A DNA stretch of 64,000 bases from Subdoligranulum sp. (GTDB lineage: Bacteria; Bacillota; Clostridia; Oscillospirales; Ruminococcaceae): assembly GCA_004555405.1 (NCBI GenBank), contig SFIE01000013.1:1-64000 (forward strand). The letters are read 5' to 3'. Positions 49,887 through 59,299 of the stretch are shown in pieces (the first letter of the stretch is position 1; every line of letters begins with the position of its first letter). The position numbers and the translations under genes were made by a program. The notes below the pieces were generated by a model. That model was not told the origin of the DNA. It ran no database searches and saw nothing but the letters and a program-made list of their open reading frames with translations.

Positions 49887-50793
49887 TTACAGAATATACT
49901 GGCCCACCTTGTAGGTATCCAGATTGTCACGGATCCATGCAACGGTTTCGGCCAGACCCTGCTCAAAGGTGTACTCGGGCTTCCAGCCGGTGAGCGCGCG
50001 CATCTTGGTGGAATCGCCCAAAAGGCGGTTCACTTCGCTCTTTTCGGGGCGCAGGCGCTCTTCCTCGCACACGATTTTGGCGTTCGGGTTGATCTGTGCG
50101 ATCAGCTCGTTGGCCAGATCACCAATGGAGTGCTCCTCACCCGTGGCAATGTTCAGCTCCTGGCCGATGGCGGCAGGGCAGTTGGCAATGGCCATAAAGC
50201 CGTGTCTGGCTGATGATGGTGGGGATCACGGCGCGGCCGCTCTGGCGGGGGCCGTAGGTGTTAAAGGGGCGCACGATGGTCACGGGCAGATCAAAGCTGC
50301 GGTAAAAGCTTTCGGCCAGGCGGTCAGCGCCGATCTTGGTGGCCGAATAAGGGCTTTGGCCCTGGAAGGGATGCTTTTCGTCAATGGGCACATACTGTGC
50401 CGTGCCGTACACCTCGCTGGTGCTGGTGACCATCACGCGCTCGGTGCCCAGCTCACGGGCAGCATTCAGCACATTCAGGGTGCCCTTGATGTTGGTGTCA
50501 ACATAGCTGTCAGGGCTGTGATAGCTGAAGGGAATGGCAATCAGCGCTGCCAGATGGAACACGCGCTGCTGGCCGCGCATAGCGGTGCGCACACCGTTGG
50601 GGTCACGCACATCGCCGGTGAAAATTTCGATCTCGCTGCGGATCTCTTTGGGCAGAGTATCGATCCAGCCAAGGGTGCCAAAAGAGTTGTACAGGCAGAA
50701 AGCGGTCACCTTTTCGCCGCTTTTCACCAGCTCTTCGGTAAGGTGGCTGCCGATAAAGCCATCGGCGCCGGTGACCAAAACACGATTGGACAT
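49887..50793 (-). pseudogene. legB: NAD-dependent 4,6-dehydratase LegB, internal deletion
   Basis: N-terminal LegB is clear: RVLVTGADGFIGSHLTEELV, VFHLAALIAIPFSYHSPDSY, TSTSEVYG and PYSATKIGAD, NTYGPRQSGRAVIPTIISQ. Then the frame changes at about 50200-50215, and the C-terminal part continues in another frame as GFMAIANCPAAIGQELNIATGEEHSIG to the end (DNLDTYKVGQYIL). About 30 residues that normally hold the PTRDF motif are missing between. So either the gene is inactivated or the assembly lost roughly 90-100 nt. The start at 50793 is the family N-terminus. It would catalyse the first committed legionaminate step. Confidence 0.85.
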
Positions 50794-50963
50794 AAAAATG
50801 ATTCTCCTTTTGTTATAGAGTGTATCTGGAAACCCGCAGCGCACAGGGGCGCTGCCCGGGCGGTTTTTTGCAAATAAGCAAAATGATTACAAAATAGTAT
50901 ACCCCATCAGAGCAAAAATTTCAACCAAAAACTGCGCCGCTTTGCATTTGCCGCGCCCGGCAG

Positions 50964-50992
50964 TTTACAAAAAGCGCCATTGATGCTATAGT
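50964..50992 (+). promoter_or_regulatory. Promoter of the MBOAT operon
   Basis: TTTACA (50964-50969), 17-nt spacer, TATAGT (50987-50992), about 100 nt before the MBOAT ATG, in the divergent gap with LegB. Confidence 0.8.
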
Positions 50993-51093
50993 ATAGGGTA
51001 TTAAATTGGGGTTGTATGGCCTTGCGGCGTTTTGGCCGGCTATGCCCCGTATTTTTCCGAGCTACGGAATCACAAGAAAGGAGGGCGCTGCCC

Positions 51094-52629
51094 ATGAGCC
51101 TGCAGAGCCTCGGTTTCTGGCTGTTTTTACCCATCACAGCCCTGATCGATCTGCATCTTCCCGTTAAGTGGCAAAACCCGTTTTTGGCTGCGGCAAGCCT
51201 TTTATTTTATTTTTACAACCTTCCGTCCGATCCTGCCAGGGCGGCTGTTACACTGGCGGCGCTGGCCGGGGTGTGCGTGTTTGTATACGCCATGGCCCTT
51301 GCCATCGGCCGCGCCGAAAAAGCATCGGCCCGCCAAAAGCGATTGGTGCGAACCGGCGTGATCTGCCTGCTGTGCTTTTTGGCCGTGTTTAAATACTGGA
51401 ACCTTTCGCCGCTGCCTGCCCTGCTTTCGGGCACGGTGCTGCAAAAGCTGCCGTTTCCCTTGGGAATCAGCTTTTTCACCTTTGCGGCCATTGGCTATCT
51501 TGTGGATGTGGGGCGCGGCGATGTGCCTGCCGAAAACAGCTTTGTGCGTGTTTTTCTGTTTCTGTTTTTCTTCGGCACCATTACCAGCGGCCCCATTTGC
51601 CGCGCAGGCAGCCTGATGCCGCAGCTGGCCGCACCGCGCCGGTTTGAGCGCGAGCGCACTGTAAACGCACTGCGCCTGTTCGCCCTGGGCCTTTGGAAAA
51701 AAATGGCCATTTCGGATGTGCTGGCCCTTTGCTGCAATCAGGTGTTTGCGGATATTTCCGGCCACGGCGGCCCCATGCTGCTGTTTGCCGTGTTTGGCTA
51801 CACGCTGATTTTGTATTTTGATTTTTCGGGCTACAGCGATATGGCCCGCGCCACCGGCCTTGCGCTGGGGCTGGAATTGCCCGAAAACTTTAAAACCCCG
51901 TTTTTTGCCACCAACTTTTCCGGATTCTGGAGCCGGTGGCACATTTCGCTTTCCAGCTGGCTGCAGGATTATCTGTTCACCCCCCTGGTTTGGGCCGACA
52001 CCAGCCGCCTGCCCTTTGCAGGCAGCCATTTAAGCCCGCTTTTTTGTGTGTTCTGCGTGTTCTTTTTCAGCGGCTTCTGGCACGGCAGCACACTGCCGTT
52101 TGTGGTGTGGGGCTTTTTGCAGGCCGCCTACCGTGTGGGCGAAGAACTGATGCACCAGCATTTGGGCCGCCCCCAAAAGAAGGCCCCTGCCCGGGTGCAG
52201 TGGGCCAAGCGCGCCGCCGTGTTTGTGCTGTGGAGCTTCAGCATGGTGTTTTTCCGGGTGGGCAGCGGCCCCGACACCAAGGGGCTGGGCGATGCCTTTG
52301 CCATTATTCGCGGCTGGGGCTGCGGCTGGGGGCTGCACCGCTTTGCTTCCGAACTGATCCGCGCTGTTTCGGCCGGATTTTACGCCGATCCCCGCATGAT
52401 CGCCGCTTATATGCTGTTTGTCATTTTCGGCATTGCGCTGGCCTTCCGGCTGGACTGGCTGCGCTTTAAAAAGTTCAAATCCAAGCCCAGCGAGCAGGTG
52501 CTGGCCGCGCAAAAGCCCGCTGTGCGCTGGGTGCTCTACTACATTCTGGTGGTAAGCATTCTGGTGGGGCTTATCATTCAAAACGGCGGCTTCGGCGGCG
52601 GAGTTTCGTTCAGCTACGCCAATTTCTGA
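51094..52629 (+). CDS. MBOAT-family O-acyltransferase (AlgI-like) 1
   Basis: A 511-residue polytopic acyltransferase that carries acyl groups across the membrane for surface glycans. FWSRWHISLSSWLQDYLFTPL and FFSGFWHGSTLPFVVWGFLQ (the catalytic His) are the AlgI/DltB signatures. The start at 51094 follows AAGGAGGG. Directly followed by an SGNH-type gene, the usual AlgI-AlgJ/X-like pair. Confidence 0.9.
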   Translation: MSLQSLGFWLFLPITALIDLHLPVKWQNPFLAAASLLFYFYNLPSDPARAAVTLAALAGVCVFVYAMALAIGRAEKASARQKRLVRTGVICLLCFLAVFKYWNLSPLPALLSGTVLQKLPFPLGISFFTFAAIGYLVDVGRGDVPAENSFVRVFLFLFFFGTITSGPICRAGSLMPQLAAPRRFERERTVNALRLFALGLWKKMAISDVLALCCNQVFADISGHGGPMLLFAVFGYTLILYFDFSGYSDMARATGLALGLELPENFKTPFFATNFSGFWSRWHISLSSWLQDYLFTPLVWADTSRLPFAGSHLSPLFCVFCVFFFSGFWHGSTLPFVVWGFLQAAYRVGEELMHQHLGRPQKKAPARVQWAKRAAVFVLWSFSMVFFRVGSGPDTKGLGDAFAIIRGWGCGWGLHRFASELIRAVSAGFYADPRMIAAYMLFVIFGIALAFRLDWLRFKKFKSKPSEQVLAAQKPAVRWVLYYILVVSILVGLIIQNGGFGGGVSFSYANF

Positions 52630-52651
52630 TTTTTTTAAGGATGCAAGCTTT

Positions 52652-53611
52652 ATGAAAAGCATTTTACAAAAACTGGCTCTTTTGGCCATTCCCGTGGCGC
52701 TTTGGTTTGCGTTTTTTGCAGCCTTTGAGCCCAACAATTACTTTGGCATCAGGCAGGCCTCACACTCCACGGCCCCCATTGCCCGGCTGCGCGCCTTTGA
52801 AAAGGCCCCCGGCAGCCGCGTGATTTTGGGTGACAGCCGCCTGGCGCATTTTGACGATGCGCTAATTTCGCAGGTGAGCGGCGAGGCATGGCAGAATCTG
52901 GCGTTCGGCGGGGCCAGCCTGAAGGAGACCAACGATCTGTTGGAGTATGTGCTGGACAATGACCCCGATCTGCAGCAGGTGCTGTTTGGCCTGAGCTTTT
53001 ACACCCTGAGCGCCAATTACAACACTGACCGCATGGGCGCTTTGGAGGATACCCTGCACAACCCGTTTGCCTACTGCCTGAATCTGGAATACAACGTCAA
53101 CGCCCTGACCAATTTTTCGGATATGCTGGCCGGGCGCGGCGATGTGGAGGAAACCGGCGACTGGCAGTATCCTGCCGATTACACCGATGCCGACGGCACG
53201 GTGTATGATGTACACACCGTGCTGGCGTTGTATCCCAAAGCCATTTTGGGCCGCTGCGAAAACTACGGCGTAAACCATGCCGAGCTGAGCCGTCTGTACG
53301 CGCTGGCCGCGCGCTGCGCCGCTCAGGGCGTGCGCCTTACCGTGGTGCTGCCCCCCATGGCGGGCCTTGTGAAAACCGAGGTGTGCGACGGCTTTGGCAT
53401 CACCGAGCTGATGCAGGGGGAGGTTCTGCCCGCGCTGTACACCGCCGCCCGGGAAAACGGCTTTGTGCTTTTGGATTATGAGTGGGGCGGCAGCTGCATC
53501 GCGGACGATGACCGCCAATTTTACGATGGCTTCCATTTGGACACCCGCTACGGCCTGCCGCAGTGGACCGAGCAGCTTTGGGGCGATATGGCGCAGGCCT
53601 GGAGGGAGTAA
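52652..53611 (+). CDS. SGNH/DltD-like acetylesterase or transferase partner
   Basis: A 319-residue protein with an N-terminal membrane anchor (LALLAIPVALWFAFFAAF) and an external SGNH-like fold: VILGDSRLAHFD (GDS nucleophile), WQNLAFGGAS (Gly block) and FYDGFHLDTRYGLP (Asp-x-x-His). Works with the MBOAT upstream to place acetyl groups on a surface polymer. Confidence 0.82.
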   Translation: MKSILQKLALLAIPVALWFAFFAAFEPNNYFGIRQASHSTAPIARLRAFEKAPGSRVILGDSRLAHFDDALISQVSGEAWQNLAFGGASLKETNDLLEYVLDNDPDLQQVLFGLSFYTLSANYNTDRMGALEDTLHNPFAYCLNLEYNVNALTNFSDMLAGRGDVEETGDWQYPADYTDADGTVYDVHTVLALYPKAILGRCENYGVNHAELSRLYALAARCAAQGVRLTVVLPPMAGLVKTEVCDGFGITELMQGEVLPALYTAARENGFVLLDYEWGGSCIADDDRQFYDGFHLDTRYGLPQWTEQLWGDMAQAWRE

Positions 53612-53614
53612 AGC

Positions 53615-54928
53615 ATGGCACTGGATTTTTTACTTTTATACGAACACACGGTGCGCGAATATGAAAGCGACCTTTTGTTAAAGCTGGAGCTGGAGCGCCG
53701 GGGCTATTCCTGCGAGATCCGCCAGCTGCTGGACCGCAAAAAGCTGCGCTATTTTACCTGGAAAAAGCCCCGCGTGCTGGTGAGCAGCAATCTGTATGAC
53801 AACGAGGGCTTAAACAGCCATGTGTACAACAACATCGGCCGGTGTGACCGGGTGGTGAATCTGCACTGGGAGCAGATGCTCAGCGACACGCAGGAGGAAG
53901 GCGACTGGTTCAACATGGCCGGAAACGCCAAAAAATGCGTGCAGACCTGCTGGGGCAAAAAAACAGCCGAACGCCTGCAGGCCCACGGCATGGAGGCCAA
54001 AAACACCCCTGTGACCGGCGCGGTGATGATGGATTTTCTGCGCCCGGAATTCAAGGGCTACTTTGCGGATAAAGAAACTCTGTGCCGTCAGTTTGGGCTG
54101 GATGCCTCCCATAAGCTGCATTTGTATATCAGCAGCTTTGGCTACGCCAGCATGACAGAGGCCGAGGTGGACGAGCTGAGCCGCATGGCCGGCACGGATT
54201 TTCGCGGATTTGCCAAAACCAACCGCGTTTCCATGCAGCAAACGCTGGATTGGTTTGACCGCTATCTTGCCCTTCACCCCGAGGTGGAGCTGGTATACCG
54301 CCGCCACCCCAGCGAATGGAACAGCCCTGCGCTGGAGGCTTTGGCGAAAAAACGCCCGAATTTTCATGTGATCTTTGCGGGCAGCGTAAAAGATTGGATC
54401 ATGGCCGCCGACAGCATTTCCATTTGGATGAGCACCGCCATTGCCGAGGTGTATATGGCCGGGAAAAGCTGCCATATCCTGCGCCCGGTGCCCATTGAGC
54501 ATGAGTATGACCCCGTGATCTATAAAGATGCACACTATATCACCAACTACGAAGAATTTTCGGATGCCATGGCGCAGGCCGAGCCGCCTTTCCCCATTGC
54601 AAAGGAGATCATTGAAGGCTATTTTGACCCCGACCCGCGCCCGGCCTATCAGCGCATGGCCGATCTTTTGGAAACCGTGTACAAAGAGCCCCCGCGTGAC
54701 AGGCCCATGGGCCCGGGCTTTACGCCGCATTTCAACTGGCTGAAATTCTTTGCGCTGTGGGGCGTGCATATTCTGTATTTCTTTAAGCTTGAACCCAAAA
54801 AGGTGTTTTTCTTTCACAAGGGGCTGGCCGATTTTGCCCAGCGCATTTACGGCTATATCGACAAAGCCTATGTTTCCAAAGCACAGGTGAAGGCCATGGC
54901 GGACAGAATCCGCCCCTATGTGCAATGA
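53615..54928 (+). CDS. GT-B-like surface carbohydrate biosynthesis protein
   Basis: A 437-residue soluble protein. The C-terminal half has VELVYRRHPSEWNSPALE (HP motif) and WIMAADSISIWMSTAIAEVYMAGK-like sequence around residues 258-282, matching the nucleotide-sugar or CDP-polyol region of GT-B surface-polysaccharide enzymes. N-terminal half: ISSNLYDNEGLNSHVYNN-like. Exact sugar unknown. ATGA overlap with the next gene. Confidence 0.72.
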   Translation: MALDFLLLYEHTVREYESDLLLKLELERRGYSCEIRQLLDRKKLRYFTWKKPRVLVSSNLYDNEGLNSHVYNNIGRCDRVVNLHWEQMLSDTQEEGDWFNMAGNAKKCVQTCWGKKTAERLQAHGMEAKNTPVTGAVMMDFLRPEFKGYFADKETLCRQFGLDASHKLHLYISSFGYASMTEAEVDELSRMAGTDFRGFAKTNRVSMQQTLDWFDRYLALHPEVELVYRRHPSEWNSPALEALAKKRPNFHVIFAGSVKDWIMAADSISIWMSTAIAEVYMAGKSCHILRPVPIEHEYDPVIYKDAHYITNYEEFSDAMAQAEPPFPIAKEIIEGYFDPDPRPAYQRMADLLETVYKEPPRDRPMGPGFTPHFNWLKFFALWGVHILYFFKLEPKKVFFFHKGLADFAQRIYGYIDKAYVSKAQVKAMADRIRPYVQ

Positions 54929-55968
54929 GCGGCCCGCGGCGCGCCGGGTATGACTGTGCCCGCGCTGTATGCGCGCTTACGGTGGCGCTGTTCCACTATG
55001 GCACCACCTGCGAGGCATTGGGCCTGCACGGCTTTTCGGACAAACTGATCGCCTATCCCGGCGGCACATGGGGCGAGCTTGCCAGCCTGGTGTTTCTCAT
55101 GCTGTCCGGGGCGGCGCTCACCTGCGGCTATCCCGCCGGGCACTTTACGCTGCGCCGGTTTTACCAAAAGCGATTTCTGAGTTTATATCCGCTGTATTAT
55201 CTGGCGTATGCGCTGGCTGCGCTTTGGCTGTTTTTTTATTTCCCGGGTTATTTCAATGCGGCCACCCCTGCTTCCCTGCTTTTGAGCGCACTGGGAATGG
55301 ACGGCTACTTCAGCTATCGCTGTGCCGGAAGCTATATTCTGGGCGAATGGTTTCTGGGGGCCATCGTGCTTTTGTATCTTTTATATCCGCTGCTGGCATG
55401 GGCGCTGGAAAACAAATTTGCCCGCGCCGTGGTTTCCGCCGTTTTGCCATTGGCCAGTGTGCTGGTGATCCGCCACGGCTGGTTTGGCATTTACTACGGC
55501 ATTTACGGGCTGCACAACCTGTGGCTGTGCGCCTTCTGTTTCTGGTATGGTATGCTGCTGGAAAAAGCCCATGCGCGCTTTGTGCGCTTAAACCGCCTTT
55601 TGCCCCTTGCCGGGGCCGCGCTGCTGGCTGTTACGGTGTTTGTGCCTCTTGGCATCAACCCATTTTACACCATGCTGGCCGGGGCCGCCGGGGCGTTTCC
55701 CGCGCTCACCGGGCTGGGCGATGCCCTGCAGCCCTGCCGCCGCTTAACGGCAGCGCTGCGCTGGATCGGCAGGCAGTCCTATGCCCTGCTGCTGGTGCAT
55801 CATGTGCTGTTTCAGCAGGGGCTTGTGCGCCTGTTCGGCTCGTTTGCCCCCACGCCTTTGGCCTGTTTGCTGGGGCTTTGCGCCGCGTTGGCGCTGGCCC
55901 GGGCACTGAATGCCCTTTACTCTGTTTTGCGGCGTGCCATGCGCCCTAAGGAGGTTTTCCATGAATAA
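54925..55968 (+). CDS. Acyltransferase 3 family membrane protein
   Basis: A 347-residue protein with about ten membrane segments. RAGYDCARAVCALTVALFHYG holds the motif with the catalytic His, and FTLRRFYQKRFLSLYPLYYL is the R-x-x-R loop of acyltransferase 3 (OafA-like). Modifies surface sugars with acetyl or other acyl groups. It overlaps the neighbours by 4 and 8 nt. Confidence 0.87.
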   Translation: MSGPRRAGYDCARAVCALTVALFHYGTTCEALGLHGFSDKLIAYPGGTWGELASLVFLMLSGAALTCGYPAGHFTLRRFYQKRFLSLYPLYYLAYALAALWLFFYFPGYFNAATPASLLLSALGMDGYFSYRCAGSYILGEWFLGAIVLLYLLYPLLAWALENKFARAVVSAVLPLASVLVIRHGWFGIYYGIYGLHNLWLCAFCFWYGMLLEKAHARFVRLNRLLPLAGAALLAVTVFVPLGINPFYTMLAGAAGAFPALTGLGDALQPCRRLTAALRWIGRQSYALLLVHHVLFQQGLVRLFGSFAPTPLACLLGLCAALALARALNALYSVLRRAMRPKEVFHE

Positions 55969-57202
55969 TGCCAGCCAGCTGCGCCGGAATGTGATCCTCA
56001 ACACGGCGGGCAATCTGGTTTTCTTTGCCAGCCAGTATCTGCTGATCATTTTGGTGATGCGTCTTTCCGGCGCTTATGCCAACGGCCTTTTAAGCACCGC
56101 CATGAATCTGGCCAACCCGATTTTAAGCTTTGCCTGCTATGGAATGCGCAGCTTTCAGGTGAGTGATTTCACCCCGCAGTACAGTGACCGCACCTATCTG
56201 CACAGCCGCTATGTAACCGTGCTGGCGGCGGGCCTTGGCTGCTGCGGCTTTGCCATGGCCGTAAGCTACACCGCCGAGCAGCGCATTGTGATCTTGCTGT
56301 ACACGCTGTGCCGCCTGAGCGAAGGGCTGGTGGATGTGTGGCACGGCTATCTGCAAAAGGCCGAGCGCATGGACCTTGTGGGCATCAGCTTCGGTGTGCG
56401 CGGCCTTGCCAGCATTGTCAGCTTTGCGGCAGGCCTGGCCCTTACGCAAAATCTGGTCTTTACGCTGGCCGTGATGTGCCTGCTGAACTGGCTGTATGTT
56501 TTTGCCGTGGATATTCCCTTTGGCCGAAAAAATGCCGATTTTGCCTTTGTGGGCGGCGGCACCGTGGCGGCGCTTTTGCTTGAATGCCTGCCGCTGGCCG
56601 TGTACAGCTTTTTAAACAGCAGCGTGGGCTCGGTGGTAAAGCATTTTTGCGAGCGCCTGTGCGGCACCGAGGCCTTTGGCAACTTCAACAGCATTTTTGC
56701 GCCGGTGCAGATTTTACAGGTGGGTGCCGCCTATATTTTTGTGCCCTTCATCACGCTGTTTGCCCATTGGTGGGCCGACCGTGAGGGCAAAAAATTCATG
56801 CGCGGTTTGCTGATCACCTTTGCCGCGCTGGGGGTTTTGTGGCTGTGCGGCAGCGTGGGGGCTGCGCTGCTGGGGCCGTGGGCCTTCAGTTTGCTGTACG
56901 GGCAAAAGATCCTGCCCTACATGACCCTTTTGCAGCCCCTGGTGGCCGCCACCATCATCACCACGCTGGTGCTGATCCTGTGCCATCTGCTTACCGTAGC
57001 GCGCGAGATGAAAGGCCTGATCCTGGGCAATCTTGCCGGCATTGCCGCCAGCTTTGTGCTGGCCGGGCCCATGATCGGCGCTTTCGGCACCACGGGGGCG
57101 GCTTGGGCCACCGTGCTTTCCCGCCTTGTGCAGGCCGCTTTGATGCTGGCATTTTTGCTGCGGCGCTGCCGCGGGCAGTTTGCCCCAAACAGGGCCGACT
57201 GA
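55961..57202 (+). CDS. Wzx/MATE-like polysaccharide flippase
   Basis: A 413-residue protein with about 12 membrane segments. NVILNTAGNLVFFASQYLLIILVMRLSGA at the N-terminus (about residues 9-37), FVPFITLFAHWW and LAGIAASFVLAGPMIGAFGTTGAAWAT (about 360-386) fit Wzx/MVF-type lipid-linked oligosaccharide exporters. It is the last gene of the rightward glycan operon. The start at 55961 follows AAGGAGG. Confidence 0.85.
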   Translation: MNNASQLRRNVILNTAGNLVFFASQYLLIILVMRLSGAYANGLLSTAMNLANPILSFACYGMRSFQVSDFTPQYSDRTYLHSRYVTVLAAGLGCCGFAMAVSYTAEQRIVILLYTLCRLSEGLVDVWHGYLQKAERMDLVGISFGVRGLASIVSFAAGLALTQNLVFTLAVMCLLNWLYVFAVDIPFGRKNADFAFVGGGTVAALLLECLPLAVYSFLNSSVGSVVKHFCERLCGTEAFGNFNSIFAPVQILQVGAAYIFVPFITLFAHWWADREGKKFMRGLLITFAALGVLWLCGSVGAALLGPWAFSLLYGQKILPYMTLLQPLVAATIITTLVLILCHLLTVAREMKGLILGNLAGIAASFVLAGPMIGAFGTTGAAWATVLSRLVQAALMLAFLLRRCRGQFAPNRAD

Positions 57203-57241
57203 ACTTTCTTTTGATATTGCTTTGAGAAAAAGGAGCGCATT

Positions 57242-58516
57242 ATGGAAAACGAAACCATTGAAATCGTAAAAGAACTCCCCCCTGCCAAGGTGATGCTGGT
57301 AGCGCTGGATCTTGGCAAATGGGATTGTGAGCGCAGCCTGGCCGAGCTTTCCGCCCTGGCCGAGGCCAACCACATGGAAACCGCCGCCACGCTGGTGCAG
57401 AAAAAGCAGGCCCCCGAAGCCGGCACGGTGCTGGGCGAGGGCAAGCTGGCCGAGGGGCGGCTGGTGTGCGCCAATTTGGGCATTGATGCTGCCATTTTTG
57501 ACGGCGAGCTGACCGGCAGCCAGATCCGCAATCTCACCGACCGTTTGGGCGTGGAGGTGCTGGACCGCACCATGCTGATCCTGGAGATTTTCCAGAGCCG
57601 TGCGGTTACGGGCGAGGGTAAGCTGCAAACCGAGCTTGCCATGCTGCGCTATCGCCTGCCGCGTTTGCAGGGGCTGGGCGAAACGCTCAGCCGACAGGGC
57701 GGCGGCGGCGGTGGTGCGGCCGGTGCGCGCCGCGGTGCCGGTGAAAGCAAGCTGGAGCTGGACCGCCGCCATGTGCATCGCCGCATTGAAGCGCTGGAGG
57801 CCAAGCTGAAGGAAATGGAGCAGCGCCGCGGTGAAAACCGCCGTGCCCGCCAGAAAAGCGGCATCCCTGTGATCTCGCTGGTGGGCTATACCAATGTGGG
57901 CAAAAGCAGCCTGCTCAATGCGCTGTGCGGCAGCTATCAGGTGATGGAAGCCAATATGCTGTTTGCCACGCTGGACCCCACTGCCCGCCGCCTTACCCTG
58001 CCCAGCGGGCTGGATGTGGTGATCGTGGATACGGTTGGCTTTGTGAGCCGTCTGCCGCACCATCTGGTAGAGGCTTTTAAAAGCACGCTGGAGGAAGCCG
58101 CTTTCAGCGATGTGATCGTAAAGGTTGCCGATGCCTGTGACCCTGAGCGCATGGAGCAGCTGATGGTGACCGACGAGGTGCTGCAAAGCCTGGACTGCGC
58201 CGATATTCCGCAGCTGGTGGTATACAACAAGTGTGATGCCGCCCAGGCGCTGAGCTTTGACCCCGATGTGCTGCTGACCAGCGCCAAAACCGGCAAGGGC
58301 CTGCCCGAGCTTTTGGCCGCGCTGGACAAGCTGCTGGCACACCGGGTGCGCAGCATTAAAATTTTGCTGCCCTATGATAAGCTGGGCCTTGCGGATGCCA
58401 TGCGCAGCCGCGGCAGCATTTGCCAGGAGGAATACCGCCAGGACGGCGTGTATTACGAGGGCATTGTAAAAGTGGACGATCTGCACCTGTACGAGCCCTA
58501 TATGCTGGAAACCTGA
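57242..58516 (+). CDS. hflX: GTPase HflX
   Basis: A 424-residue ribosome-associated GTPase that splits stalled or heat-damaged 70S ribosomes. N-terminal HflX domain: TAATLVQKKQAPEAGTVLGEGKL, RTMLILEIFQSRAVTGEGKL, LPRLQGLGETLSRQGGGGGG. GTPase domain: VGYTNVGKSSLLNALCG (G1), FATLDPTARRL (G2), VDTVGFVSRLPHHLVEAF (G3), NKCD (G4) and TSAKTGKG (G5). Own strong terminator downstream. Confidence 0.96.
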   Translation: MENETIEIVKELPPAKVMLVALDLGKWDCERSLAELSALAEANHMETAATLVQKKQAPEAGTVLGEGKLAEGRLVCANLGIDAAIFDGELTGSQIRNLTDRLGVEVLDRTMLILEIFQSRAVTGEGKLQTELAMLRYRLPRLQGLGETLSRQGGGGGGAAGARRGAGESKLELDRRHVHRRIEALEAKLKEMEQRRGENRRARQKSGIPVISLVGYTNVGKSSLLNALCGSYQVMEANMLFATLDPTARRLTLPSGLDVVIVDTVGFVSRLPHHLVEAFKSTLEEAAFSDVIVKVADACDPERMEQLMVTDEVLQSLDCADIPQLVVYNKCDAAQALSFDPDVLLTSAKTGKGLPELLAALDKLLAHRVRSIKILLPYDKLGLADAMRSRGSICQEEYRQDGVYYEGIVKVDDLHLYEPYMLET

Positions 58517-58530
58517 TTTTTCCTGTAAAC

Positions 58531-58565
58531 GCAGAAAGACCCGCCTTTTGGGCGGGTCTTTCTGC
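58531..58565. terminator. Terminator after HflX
   Basis: GCAGAAAGACCCGCC (58531-58545) and GGCGGGTCTTTCTGC (58551-58565), a perfect 15-bp stem with a TTTTG loop. Confidence 0.9.
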
Positions 58566-58706
58566 ATAGAGGGGTGGGAAAGTATATATAGGTAAGAGAA
58601 TGACAAATTGGATACGCTGCACATCTGTGCAGCTGCAGTATCTTTAGTATATTCATTTTTCCTTTTCTGTCAAATATTTTAAACGGCCGCAACTTTAAAA
58701 TATCTC

Positions 58707-58735
58707 TTTACAATTTGCCGCAAACTTTATATAAT
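58707..58735 (+). promoter_or_regulatory. Promoter of the Lrp/AsnC gene
   Basis: TTTACA (58707-58712), 17-nt spacer, TATAAT (58730-58735) in a very AT-rich 280-nt gap. The rest of the gap holds no gene. Confidence 0.82.
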
Positions 58736-58844
58736 AAATTAAAGGAATTTTTTTCCCTCGGAAAACCTGTTTTAATCGTTTTCGATAATCATTTTTCTTT
58801 ATTTTATATTTTTTTGTATTATTTGCACAAAGGAGATGTTTTGT

Positions 58845-59273
58845 ATGGATGAACTCGATCGCAAGATCATTCGCCTTTTGGCTAAGAACGCGCGCATTCC
58901 CGTAAAGGACATTGCGCAGGAGATCAATCTCACCAGCCCTGCGGTTTCCAGCCGTATTCGCAAGCTGGAGCAGGACGGCATTATCGGCGGCTATACCGTG
59001 GTGCTGCACCCGCCCGAGGGCCGTTCCCGCGTGGAGGCTTTTATCAGCCTGGCTTTGGGCCCCACGCAGCATGATGATCTGATGACGCTTTTGTGCAACG
59101 AGCCCGACGCCATGCAGTGCTATCGTGTGACCGGCACCTACAGCTTTGTGGTAAAGGTGAGCTGTGACGGTGTGGATTCCCTGGAGCATTTGCTGAATAA
59201 GTTCCAGAAGATCGGCAGCACCAACACGCAGGTGATCCTTTCCACCCCGCTGGACCGCCCGCCCACATGCTGA
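58845..59273 (+). CDS. Lrp/AsnC-family transcriptional regulator
   Basis: A 142-residue regulator. HTH: DELDRKIIRLLAKNARIPVKDIAQEINLTSPAVSSRI (about residues 2-38), then the RAM effector-binding domain ending KIGSTNTQVILSTPLDR. Controls amino-acid-responsive genes; target not evident from context. The ATG at 58845 follows AAAGGAG; an ATG 9 nt upstream overlaps the ribosome site. Confidence 0.93.
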   Translation: MDELDRKIIRLLAKNARIPVKDIAQEINLTSPAVSSRIRKLEQDGIIGGYTVVLHPPEGRSRVEAFISLALGPTQHDDLMTLLCNEPDAMQCYRVTGTYSFVVKVSCDGVDSLEHLLNKFQKIGSTNTQVILSTPLDRPPTC

Positions 59274-59299
59274 GCACCCCGGCAACGAGGTAAAAATGC

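Noticed and set aside
34040-50793. Sialic acid (Neu5Ac) rather than legionaminic acid pathway
   Set aside because: LegB, LegC and a CBS-type PtmE-like enzyme are not used for Neu5Ac; the NeuA/B/C-like genes fit LegF/I/G as well.
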